A DNA stretch of 64,000 bases from Cryptosporangium phraense (GTDB taxonomy: Bacteria > Actinomycetota > Actinomycetes > Mycobacteriales > Cryptosporangiaceae). Shown piece after piece: positions 43,344-50,791 of this stretch (its first letter is position 1; every line of letters starts with the position of its first letter). Where the stretch lies: the NCBI RefSeq assembly GCF_006912135.1, contig NZ_VIRS01000021.1, positions 62,001 to 126,000 on the forward strand, given 5' to 3'. A model generated the notes under the pieces. The model was not told the DNA's origin, made no database searches, and worked only from the letters and a program-made list of their open reading frames with translations. Both the position numbers and the translations under genes were made by a program.

Positions 43344-44278
43344 CGCGGGTGGTGGCCCTGTTGACGATCCTGGTGCTGGCCGGGTGCGGCGCCCAGACCG
43401 CGATCGCCCCGCCGCCCGGCGTCCCCGAAGGCCGGTGCGGGACCGTGAACGTCGCGGTCAACCCCTGGGTGGGGTACGCGGCGAACGCCGCGGTCGTGAG
43501 CTACCTGCTCAAGGAGCAGCTCGGCTGCACGGTCGTGCGGAAGGACCTGACCGAGGCCGCGTCCTGGGAGGGTCTGGCCAACGGCGGGGTCGACGTGATC
43601 CTGGAGACGTGGGGTCACGACGCCGAGAAGAAGCGGTACATCGACGACACGAAGGTCGCGGTCGAGCTCGGGTTGACCGGCAACAAGGGCGTGATCGGCT
43701 GGTACGTGCCGCCGTGGATGGCGACGCAGTACCCGGACATCACCGACTGGAAGAACCTCGACAAGTACGCGGACCTGTTCCGGACCGAGCAGTCGGGCGG
43801 TAAGGGCCAGTTCCTCGACGGGGATCCGTCGTTCGTGACCAACGACGCGGCGCTGATCCGGAACCTGAAGCTCGACTACACGGTCGTCTACGCCGGGAGC
43901 GAGGACAAGCTGATCGCCGCGTTCCGCGCCGCGCAGACCGACCGCACCCCGCTGATCGGCTACTTCTACGCGCCGCAGTGGTTGCTGTCGGAGATCAAGC
44001 TGGTCCACATCGCCCTGCCGACGTACAAGCCGGGCTGTGACGCCGACCCGAAGACGGTGGCCTGTGACTATCAGCCCTACGACCTCGACAAGGTGGGGCG
44101 GAAGAAGTTCGTCGACTCGGGTAGCCCGGCGGCGACGCTGATCAAGAACTTCACCTGGACCGACGAGGACCAGAACGCCGTGGCCAGGGATCTGACGGTG
44201 GGGAAGATGTCGCCGGACGCGGCGGCGAAGAAGTGGCTCGACGCCCACCGGGCGGTGTGGCAGGAGTGGATGCCTTAG
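43340..44278 (+). CDS. Glycine betaine/choline-type solute-binding lipoprotein (OpuAC-like), orphan
   Basis: A 312-residue exported lipoprotein. The signal peptide VVALLTILVLAGC ends in a lipobox with Cys16. The mature part is a type II periplasmic-binding protein of the OpuAC/ProX class: VNVAVNPWVGYAANAAVVSYLL, ASWEGLANGGVDVILETWGHD, GNKGVIGWYVPPWM and YFYAPQWLLSEIKL. The tryptophans in NPW, ETW, GWY and PPW may build the aromatic cage for quaternary ammonium ligands. No permease or ATPase gene is beside it; instead the GTG overlaps the cvnD stop (GTGA), suggesting it may present a ligand to CvnA (inference). Confidence 0.88.
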   Translation: MTRVVALLTILVLAGCGAQTAIAPPPGVPEGRCGTVNVAVNPWVGYAANAAVVSYLLKEQLGCTVVRKDLTEAASWEGLANGGVDVILETWGHDAEKKRYIDDTKVAVELGLTGNKGVIGWYVPPWMATQYPDITDWKNLDKYADLFRTEQSGGKGQFLDGDPSFVTNDAALIRNLKLDYTVVYAGSEDKLIAAFRAAQTDRTPLIGYFYAPQWLLSEIKLVHIALPTYKPGCDADPKTVACDYQPYDLDKVGRKKFVDSGSPAATLIKNFTWTDEDQNAVARDLTVGKMSPDAAAKKWLDAHRAVWQEWMP

Positions 44279-44470
44279 CCGGGGAGCTGACCCGGTTCGA
44301 GACCATCCGGCGGTGACGCCCATCCGTTCGTGCAGCCGATCAGCTATGTCGGATGACGTTGCCGTCCACTTGGGGTGACTTATTCCGGCGCGAGTTTTCC
44401 TGATGTGTTTCCCGTGCTATCTATTCCACGGGGAAATGGCTGCGGGTGGCGGCCGACTGATGGGGGACTC
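44279..44470. promoter_or_regulatory. Intergenic region before the FN3-MoxR-TIR gene unit
   Basis: A 192-base gap with lower GC than the surroundings, likely holding the promoter for the six-gene unit. A/T-rich TTATTCC and GCTATCTATTCC near 44383 and 44416 could host -10 elements, but I cannot fix one. GATGGGGGACTC before the ATG at 44471 is a reasonable ribosome site. No terminator hairpin for the conservon operon is obvious. Confidence 0.45.
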
Positions 44471-46444
44471 ATGGGGGAGCGGCAGCGCGCCTTCGGGCGC
44501 CGGCGGATCGCGATAGCGGTCACCGCTATTCTGACAATACTCGTCGGAATAGCGGTGACGCAGATACTCCATTCCGCACCGCGGGCCGACCGCCTTCGAT
44601 TCGCAGATGATTCCGCTTGGCTCGCAAGTACGGCCGCTGGTTCGTTATCGCACGTCATGGCTACTGCCAGGACAGCTGACGCCACTGTCGACGTTGGAGC
44701 GTCGGGTGCCGATCTCGTGGTGGGTCGCACCGATCGCTCGGCCATCGTGCTGGATCGCGGCGCGCGAACCGTGTCGCGCATCGACGGCGCGCATCTCTCT
44801 GTGGCGCGTGCGAAAGAACTTTCGTGGAGTCCGGATACGATTCTGTCGCGGACTACCAGTGCGTACCTAGTTGACGTCTCTGCAGGCCAAGTCAGTTATA
44901 TCGACCCTAACAGCCTTGATGAGCTGAAAGTCCCGATTCGGCTCGGGGTTGCGGTGGGAACGCCGATACTGACCGGTGACGGCTCTCTATGGATCCCTGT
45001 GCCCTCGACCGGGGAGATCATTCCGATTCGAAAGGGCCTCAGGGAATCAGCTGTCCGTGTCTCGCCTGACACGGCGGTGACCGAGATCGACGGCACGGTG
45101 TATGCCGTCGACGTCTTGCGTCGGGAACTGGTTCCGGTGCGGGGCGGCAAGCGAATCGGAGTCGCACTGACGGGATTGCCGCCCGATCCCGAGTTCATGG
45201 TCCCGGACGGACCGTCGGTTCGATTCGTCGCGGTGGAACAGCGATCTGCCGTACTCCACGTCGCGAATGCCGATGGTGAAGGCTATCGAGCGGTGAGCCT
45301 GCCTGTTCCGGGCGGTGGGGGCGGCGAGGTTCATTACGGAAAGCCTCTGACGGTGGGCGATTACGTCTACGTTCCCGATAACTCGACTGGTTCTCTGCTG
45401 AGCTACAACGTCCGGACCAGGCAGTTGTTGTCGTTGCCCATCACCGGTAGGCCGACGGAGCTCGAGGCCTTCCGGCAGGACGATCGAATCTGGGTGAACG
45501 ATCCGGCCGGGCCGGCGGCCGCAGTCGTCACGGGTCAATCGGTCCATCGCGTCACCAAGTACCAGACGGTTGCGAAGCCGAGTCCGAGTCCGAGTCCTAG
45601 CCCGACGGCGAATTCACCGACATCGGCGACGCCGGACGACGTGTTGGCTGCGCCGGCCGGCAACGACGCCGGCGGAGCGATGACAACATCCGGACGGCCC
45701 TCGCCGCCCACGGACCGGGCGTTGGCGTCTCCGTCGCTGGGTACCGGGTCGTCGGCGGAGTCCCGACCCGCGGCGGGTCCGGCGGAGTTGCCGCCGGTGC
45801 CGGGGACCCAGCCGACGGGCGGTGCGCCGCTCGACGGCCCGGCCGCCGAGGAGCCTGCGCCATCGAGCCCGGGCACGGTCCCGGCGCCGGAGGAACCCGG
45901 TCCCGATCGAACTCCGGGACCGGATCCCGCTCCTGATGGCTCACCCGCGACGGAAGCCCCGTCGCCCGGCCCGGGCACCCCGTCCGGCACCCCGGAACCG
46001 ACCACTCCGGGTCCTTCCGATTCTTCAGCGACGCCCGGACCTGAACCTTCTCCGACGACCGCCGAGCCCAGCCCGTCCTCGACGTCGGCCGAGCCGGATC
46101 CGACGTCCGAGCAGCCGCAGCCCGAGCCGTCGTCCGAGTCGCCCAGTCCGGAGCCGCCTCCGGTTTCGCCGCCCGGCGCAGTCTCCGTCTCGGTCTCGTC
46201 CGGACCCGGCTACATCGATGTCTCCTGGTCCCCTCCGAGCGACGGCGGCCCGACAGTGTTCTACATCGTCGCCTGGCTCGACACGACCGACGGCAGCTCG
46301 GGTGGCGTCCCGGTCTTCGACCCCGGAGCCACCAGCTACCGGATCACCGGTCTCAAGGCCGGTGACCAGGTACTCGTCGGTGTCGCGGCCGGCAATGAGT
46401 CGGGCCAGGGCCCGAACTCCTTCGTAGAAGCCACCGTTCAATGA
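44471..46444 (+). CDS. Membrane-anchored protein with Pro/Ser linker and C-terminal fibronectin type III domain
   Basis: A 657-residue protein: basic start, one membrane segment (about residues 12-33, IAIAVTAILTILVGIAVTQIL), an outside region of about 330 residues with repeated beta strands like a propeller (LVVGRTDRSAIVLDRGARTVSRIDG, GDGSLWIPVPSTGEIIPI, VGDYVYVPDNSTGSLLSYNVRT), a disordered Pro/Ser/Thr/Glu linker (about 369-565), and a fibronectin type III domain (about 566-657, PGYIDVSWSPPSDGGPTVFYIVAW). ATG at 44471 follows GATGGGGGAC. GC content in its first 1.1 kb is clearly lower than the neighbours. Its stop overlaps the MoxR start (ATGA), so it belongs to that system. Confidence 0.85.
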   Translation: MGERQRAFGRRRIAIAVTAILTILVGIAVTQILHSAPRADRLRFADDSAWLASTAAGSLSHVMATARTADATVDVGASGADLVVGRTDRSAIVLDRGARTVSRIDGAHLSVARAKELSWSPDTILSRTTSAYLVDVSAGQVSYIDPNSLDELKVPIRLGVAVGTPILTGDGSLWIPVPSTGEIIPIRKGLRESAVRVSPDTAVTEIDGTVYAVDVLRRELVPVRGGKRIGVALTGLPPDPEFMVPDGPSVRFVAVEQRSAVLHVANADGEGYRAVSLPVPGGGGGEVHYGKPLTVGDYVYVPDNSTGSLLSYNVRTRQLLSLPITGRPTELEAFRQDDRIWVNDPAGPAAAVVTGQSVHRVTKYQTVAKPSPSPSPSPTANSPTSATPDDVLAAPAGNDAGGAMTTSGRPSPPTDRALASPSLGTGSSAESRPAAGPAELPPVPGTQPTGGAPLDGPAAEEPAPSSPGTVPAPEEPGPDRTPGPDPAPDGSPATEAPSPGPGTPSGTPEPTTPGPSDSSATPGPEPSPTTAEPSPSSTSAEPDPTSEQPQPEPSSESPSPEPPPVSPPGAVSVSVSSGPGYIDVSWSPPSDGGPTVFYIVAWLDTTDGSSGGVPVFDPGATSYRITGLKAGDQVLVGVAAGNESGQGPNSFVEATVQ

Positions 46445-47481
46445 CCTCGACCTCACAGGAGCACCCGATCGTGTCCACCGCCTTCCACCGGGCCGAGAGC
46501 GCCGTGCCGCCGCACGACCAGATCGTCGCGTTCGCCACGTCCTTCCGGGACGTCGTCCGGAACGTCGAACAGGCCGTGCACGGGAAGACCGCCACGGTCG
46601 AGCTGGCCCTGATCTGCGTCTTCGCGCAACAACACATTCTGATCGAGGACGTGCCTGGCGTCGGCAAGACGCTGCTGGCCCGTTCGCTGGCCGGATCACT
46701 GGACCTGCCCTGCCGTCGCATCCAGTTCACCCCGGACCTGCTTCCGGCCGACGTGACCGGCTCGATCATCTACGACCAGCGAAATCATGCCTTCGACTTC
46801 CGGCCGGGGCCCGTCTTCACCAACGTGCTGATCGCTGACGAGATCAACCGCGCTTCTCCGCGCACGCAGTCGGCGTTGCTGGAAGCCATGGAGGAGGGCC
46901 AGGTCACCGTCGACGTGGAGTCCCGGCCGCTACCCTCTCCGTTTCTCGTCGTCGCCACCGAGAACCCGATCGAGATGCAGGGCACCTATCCGTTGCCGGA
47001 GGCTCAACTCGACCGGTTCCTCATTCGGGCCCGGCTCGACTACCCGGACGCCGAGGCGGAGGGCGCGATCCTTCGGGACGCTCGGACCGGTAGCCGTTTC
47101 CCGACCGTGTCGAAGGTGCTGACCGGCAGCGACGTCCTCGATCTGGTGGAGATCGCCCGTCGTGTGGAGGTCTCCCCGGCGATCGATGCCTACGTGATGC
47201 GGCTCGTGGCCGCGACCCGGTCGAGGCCGCAGGTCCGGCTGGGCGCCGGCCCCCGGGGAAGCATCGGGTTGATGCGGGCATCTCAGGTCCGGGCCGCTTC
47301 CCTGGGCCGGACCTTCGTCGATCCGGACGACGTGAAGGCATTGGCCGTCCCGGTGCTCGCCCATCGGCTCCTGCTGTCCGGTGACGCCGAGCGACGGGCG
47401 ACCTCCGCCGAGGAGGTGATCCGGGAGATCGTCGACGAGCTGCCGGTGCCTCGGGCGCTCGGTCTCCACGGGCGCCCATGA
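46441..47481 (+). CDS. MoxR-family AAA+ ATPase
   Basis: A 346-residue AAA+ chaperone-like ATPase. Walker A is PGVGKTLL (residues 72-79), Walker B LIADEINRASPRTQSALLEAMEEGQVTV with D133-E134, sensor 1 VVATENPIEMQGTYPLPEAQLDRF, and a sensor 2 lid domain follows from about 225. MoxR proteins remodel or activate partners encoded beside them, usually a DUF58 or vWA protein; here DUF58 follows with an ATGA overlap. It is coupled in the same way to the upstream FN3 gene. Cytoplasmic. Confidence 0.95.
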   Translation: MTSTSQEHPIVSTAFHRAESAVPPHDQIVAFATSFRDVVRNVEQAVHGKTATVELALICVFAQQHILIEDVPGVGKTLLARSLAGSLDLPCRRIQFTPDLLPADVTGSIIYDQRNHAFDFRPGPVFTNVLIADEINRASPRTQSALLEAMEEGQVTVDVESRPLPSPFLVVATENPIEMQGTYPLPEAQLDRFLIRARLDYPDAEAEGAILRDARTGSRFPTVSKVLTGSDVLDLVEIARRVEVSPAIDAYVMRLVAATRSRPQVRLGAGPRGSIGLMRASQVRAASLGRTFVDPDDVKALAVPVLAHRLLLSGDAERRATSAEEVIREIVDELPVPRALGLHGRP

Positions 47482-48635
47482 GCAGGCAGACACCGACCGG
47501 CGACGGTCGGATCGCTACGGCTCCTACCGCGGACGGGTACGGAGTGGGGGTTGCCGTCGCCGTCCTCGCGGTGGCCGCCATCGGCCTGGGTTATCCGCAG
47601 TTCCTGCTGCTCGTGCTCGGAGGAGTGGCGGCCGGCGTATTCGCCGTGGCGTGCACCTGGCGTCCGCCCGGCGTCGACGTCGTCCTCAGGGTGAAGCCGG
47701 ATCACATCTCCCGCGGCGAGCATGCGGACGCGGCGATCGAGCTGACGAATCGCGCGACGCGGTCGTCGCCGCCGTTCCAGATACTCGTGCCGGTCGGCGA
47801 TACGTCGGTCTCGATCGCCGCGGGCGCCGTCCCGGCCGGGTCGCGGGTGGAGGTGCAGGTTCCGCTGACCGGCCGGCGTCGCGGTCCCTTGGACGTCGGC
47901 CCGGTCGTGCTGCGGCGGACCGATCCGCTCGGTCTGCTCAGCCGCCGGTGGTCGACGCATGCCGCCGCCACGCTGCTCGTGCTGCCGGTCCGGCGCGATG
48001 TGCCGATCCGGGACCTCGCCGAAGCCGATACCGGGTCGGCACTGTCCGGCGGCCGGGCGTACTCGGGTGGCGTCACGTTCCAAGGGATCCGCAAGTACGT
48101 GGCCGGGGACGATCTCCGCCGCATCCACTGGCGTTCGTTCGCGAAGACCGGTGAGCTGATGGTCCGGGAGGAAGCCGCACACGGGGACCCCGCAGCGATC
48201 GTCCTGCTGGACGCCCGCGCGGCCTCCTACGGGTCGCCCGCGGAGCGCGCCGACCGATTCGAGCTCGCCACCGACGTCGCGGCCTCGATCGTCCTCGCCG
48301 CGTCGGCTCATGGCTACCGGGCCCGGCTGAGCGTCTACCCCGAGGACACGGACGGCCTCCACCTTCCGTCGGTCAACCGGCTGCTGGCGACTCTGTGCAC
48401 GGCCCGGCTGAGTGAGGAACCGGCCGCTCGCGAGTTGCCCTTCGCCCGGATCGTCATCTCCGGGACGTCGGCGGACCTCGACATCTCGTCCACCGGGCGC
48501 TTCCGCGGGGCCACGATCGTCCAGGTCGGTCCGGCCGGGGCGTTGCCGTCGACGGGTGGTGACACCGACGTCGTGTCGGCGCCCGACCTCGATCAGTTCG
48601 TAGCCGCCTGGTCGGATCGGGCGGTTCGTCGATGA
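47478..48635 (+). CDS. DUF58 (vWA-like) membrane protein
   Basis: A 385-residue protein with two close hydrophobic helices (about residues 20-60) and a cytoplasmic domain carrying the DUF58 core GVTFQGIRKYVAGDDLRRIHWRSFAKTGELMVREEA (about 195-230), followed by a vWA-like Rossmann fold beginning IVLLDARAASYG. The MIDAS DxSxS is reduced to DARAA, so metal binding is doubtful. DUF58 proteins work with MoxR ATPases and transglutaminase-like membrane proteins. ATG overlaps moxR by 4 bases and the next start overlaps its stop. Confidence 0.93.
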   Translation: MSRQTPTGDGRIATAPTADGYGVGVAVAVLAVAAIGLGYPQFLLLVLGGVAAGVFAVACTWRPPGVDVVLRVKPDHISRGEHADAAIELTNRATRSSPPFQILVPVGDTSVSIAAGAVPAGSRVEVQVPLTGRRRGPLDVGPVVLRRTDPLGLLSRRWSTHAAATLLVLPVRRDVPIRDLAEADTGSALSGGRAYSGGVTFQGIRKYVAGDDLRRIHWRSFAKTGELMVREEAAHGDPAAIVLLDARAASYGSPAERADRFELATDVAASIVLAASAHGYRARLSVYPEDTDGLHLPSVNRLLATLCTARLSEEPAARELPFARIVISGTSADLDISSTGRFRGATIVQVGPAGALPSTGGDTDVVSAPDLDQFVAAWSDRAVRR

Positions 48636-50791
48636 GCGTCCCTATCCGTCCACTGACGATCTGCGGCCTGCTCGCGGGCATTGCCGGGCTCAGCTTTCAC
48701 CGCGGGTTCGAGCTCGGGTCGCTGATCGCTCCGGTGCTCCTGGCCGCGGTCCTCCCGGTCGTCGCGGTCGGCGTTCAGTGCGTCCGGGGCCGGCCCGGAC
48801 TCGTCGTCGGTGTGGTCGTCTCGGCGGCGCTGTGGCTGGTCGTCGTCACGGTCACGCTCTTCCGGCCGAGTGAGGGTGTCCCGACCCTCGCCGCAATGCG
48901 CGATCTCGGAGATGCCCTGCTACACGGCTGGTCCCGATTCCTGGACGTCTCCCTGCCGGCCCCGGCGCGACCCGACCTGCTCCTCGTCCCAGAAGTCCTC
49001 ACCTGGTGTGCGGCGTCGTCGGCAGCCGGACTCGTCGTACGAACTCGCAGCCGCTTCGGCCCGGCGCTCCCGGCGGTCGGCGTGTTCGTCGTCGCAACTG
49101 TGCTCACGGTGCCGGGACCGGGGCCGGTCCTGATTTCGGCGGCGGCACTGGCCATCGGGGTCTGCCTCCTTGCGCTCAGCCGGTCCGAGAGTGTGCTGCC
49201 GGCGCCCGGCTTGCGGAGGCGGACGGCTCGGGCGCTGTCGGTCGGGGCCCCGTTGGTCGTCGCGTCGACGACGATCGTCCTTGCGGCCGGCTGGCTGCCT
49301 CTACCCGCGTCCACGCCGTACGACCCCCGCGACGCCGTCCGGACGCAGGTCGTCGGGCTGACCGAGAGCGACCCGTTGTCGCGCGCGCAGTCGTGGCTCT
49401 CCCAGCCGGGCCGGCCGCTGTTCACCGTGGCGTCGGAACGGCCTCGGAATCTCTCGCTCGCCGCGCTGAATCGATTCGACGGCGAGAGGTGGTCCTCGTC
49501 GGCCGAGTTCGTGTCGCCAGGACTGCGGCTCCCCGGAGCCGACCGGACGGCCGGCCCGACCGAACGGGTCCGGGAGACCATCACGGTTCAGGGGCTCGAC
49601 GGCTCGCTCCTCCCGGCGACCAGCACCCCGATCGAGCTCGACGGCGTGCGACCGCGGGTGGACCCGGACAGCGGGACCCTGCTCAGTTCCGGGCCGCTAG
49701 GGCGCGGCCTGACCTACGCAGTGGTCTCGGATGTTCCGAAGCCGGTCTCGGCGCGGACACTGGCGTCGCTGCGAGAGGCCACCGACTCATCGGCCCGTTC
49801 CGCGGTCGCCCTGCCACCCGGGACGCCGTCGGCGCTCACCCTGCTGGCGCAGTACGCCACCCGGTCATCGAACGGTGCGTTTCAACGCGCCGCCGATCTC
49901 GAGGCCTACCTCCGGGCCAACTACCGCAACAACCCGTCAGCGTCTCCGGGCGTCTCCTACGGACATCTGACCGAGTTCCTCGGGGGCTCCCACGGAGGGA
50001 CCTCGGCGCAGTTCGCGGCGACCTTCGCTGTAATGGCCAGGTCTCTTCGGTTACCGACCAGGATCGTGGTCGGCTTCGTCCCCGGCACAACGGTGCCAGG
50101 GACGTCGCTCCGGCAGGTCCGCACGGACGACGTACTCGTGTGGAACCAGGTCAAGTTCGCGGGCCTCGGATGGTTCTCGTTCTTTCCGACGCCGAACAAG
50201 TCCGCGCGGGAGAGCCCGGACGCCGCCGTGCTTCCCGCACCGGGCGAGACCGCGGCCCGGGCGGCGGCGGTGGCCGCGGCCCGCCGTCTGCCACCGGCGC
50301 ATGCCCAGGCCAGGGCGCGAACCGGCGCCTTCGACGCCCCTGTTCATCGAGAGGCGCTCGTGGTATTGGCGTTCCTCGTCCCGCTCGCGCTGTACGTCGC
50401 GGTCATCGTCCTCGTGCCGGTTCTGCGGCGACATCGTCGACGGTCCACCGGGTCGGCTCGGCATCGGCTCGTCGGAGCCTGGTGGGACGGGCTGACCGAG
50501 CTGGACCGGACCGGCGCCCTCGTTCCTTCCTCGGCCACCGCGAGCGAGGTCGCCGTCCTCGGGGGCCGCACCTCTGCGGCGATCGGCCCGGTCTTCGCGC
50601 AGCTGGCTCGGGACGCGGACCGAGCGCTGTTCTCGAACGACCCGGTGTCCGCCGACCAGGCCGCGTCCGCGTGGGCTCGGGCCGACGAGATCCGAGCAGT
50701 CCTGCGCCGGGGCCAGAAACCGGGCGCACGGCTCGGCTCGCGACTGTCGGTCCGCGCGCTGCGCATCCCGGCGGGGTGCCGGCATGACTGA
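48632..50791 (+). CDS. TgpA/transglutaminase-like membrane protein with lost catalytic triad
   Basis: A 719-residue protein: about six N-terminal membrane helices (to about residue 230), an outside domain and a C-terminal membrane helix near 570-592 with a cytoplasmic tail. The transglutaminase-like core aligns from YGHLTEFLGGSHGGTSAQFAATFAVMARSLRLPTRIVVGF. Active enzymes have GxC, HAW and FDPTP; here the positions are S458, L502 (LVW) and F518 (FFPTP). All three catalytic residues are replaced, so it should be an inactive binding or scaffold version. It is coupled by ATGA to DUF58 and overlaps the TIR gene by 8 bases. Confidence 0.9.
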   Translation: MSVPIRPLTICGLLAGIAGLSFHRGFELGSLIAPVLLAAVLPVVAVGVQCVRGRPGLVVGVVVSAALWLVVVTVTLFRPSEGVPTLAAMRDLGDALLHGWSRFLDVSLPAPARPDLLLVPEVLTWCAASSAAGLVVRTRSRFGPALPAVGVFVVATVLTVPGPGPVLISAAALAIGVCLLALSRSESVLPAPGLRRRTARALSVGAPLVVASTTIVLAAGWLPLPASTPYDPRDAVRTQVVGLTESDPLSRAQSWLSQPGRPLFTVASERPRNLSLAALNRFDGERWSSSAEFVSPGLRLPGADRTAGPTERVRETITVQGLDGSLLPATSTPIELDGVRPRVDPDSGTLLSSGPLGRGLTYAVVSDVPKPVSARTLASLREATDSSARSAVALPPGTPSALTLLAQYATRSSNGAFQRAADLEAYLRANYRNNPSASPGVSYGHLTEFLGGSHGGTSAQFAATFAVMARSLRLPTRIVVGFVPGTTVPGTSLRQVRTDDVLVWNQVKFAGLGWFSFFPTPNKSARESPDAAVLPAPGETAARAAAVAAARRLPPAHAQARARTGAFDAPVHREALVVLAFLVPLALYVAVIVLVPVLRRHRRRSTGSARHRLVGAWWDGLTELDRTGALVPSSATASEVAVLGGRTSAAIGPVFAQLARDADRALFSNDPVSADQAASAWARADEIRAVLRRGQKPGARLGSRLSVRALRIPAGCRHD

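Noticed and set aside
48632-50791. Calling the membrane protein an active transglutaminase
   Set aside because: All three expected catalytic residues are substituted when the core is aligned by its flanking motifs.
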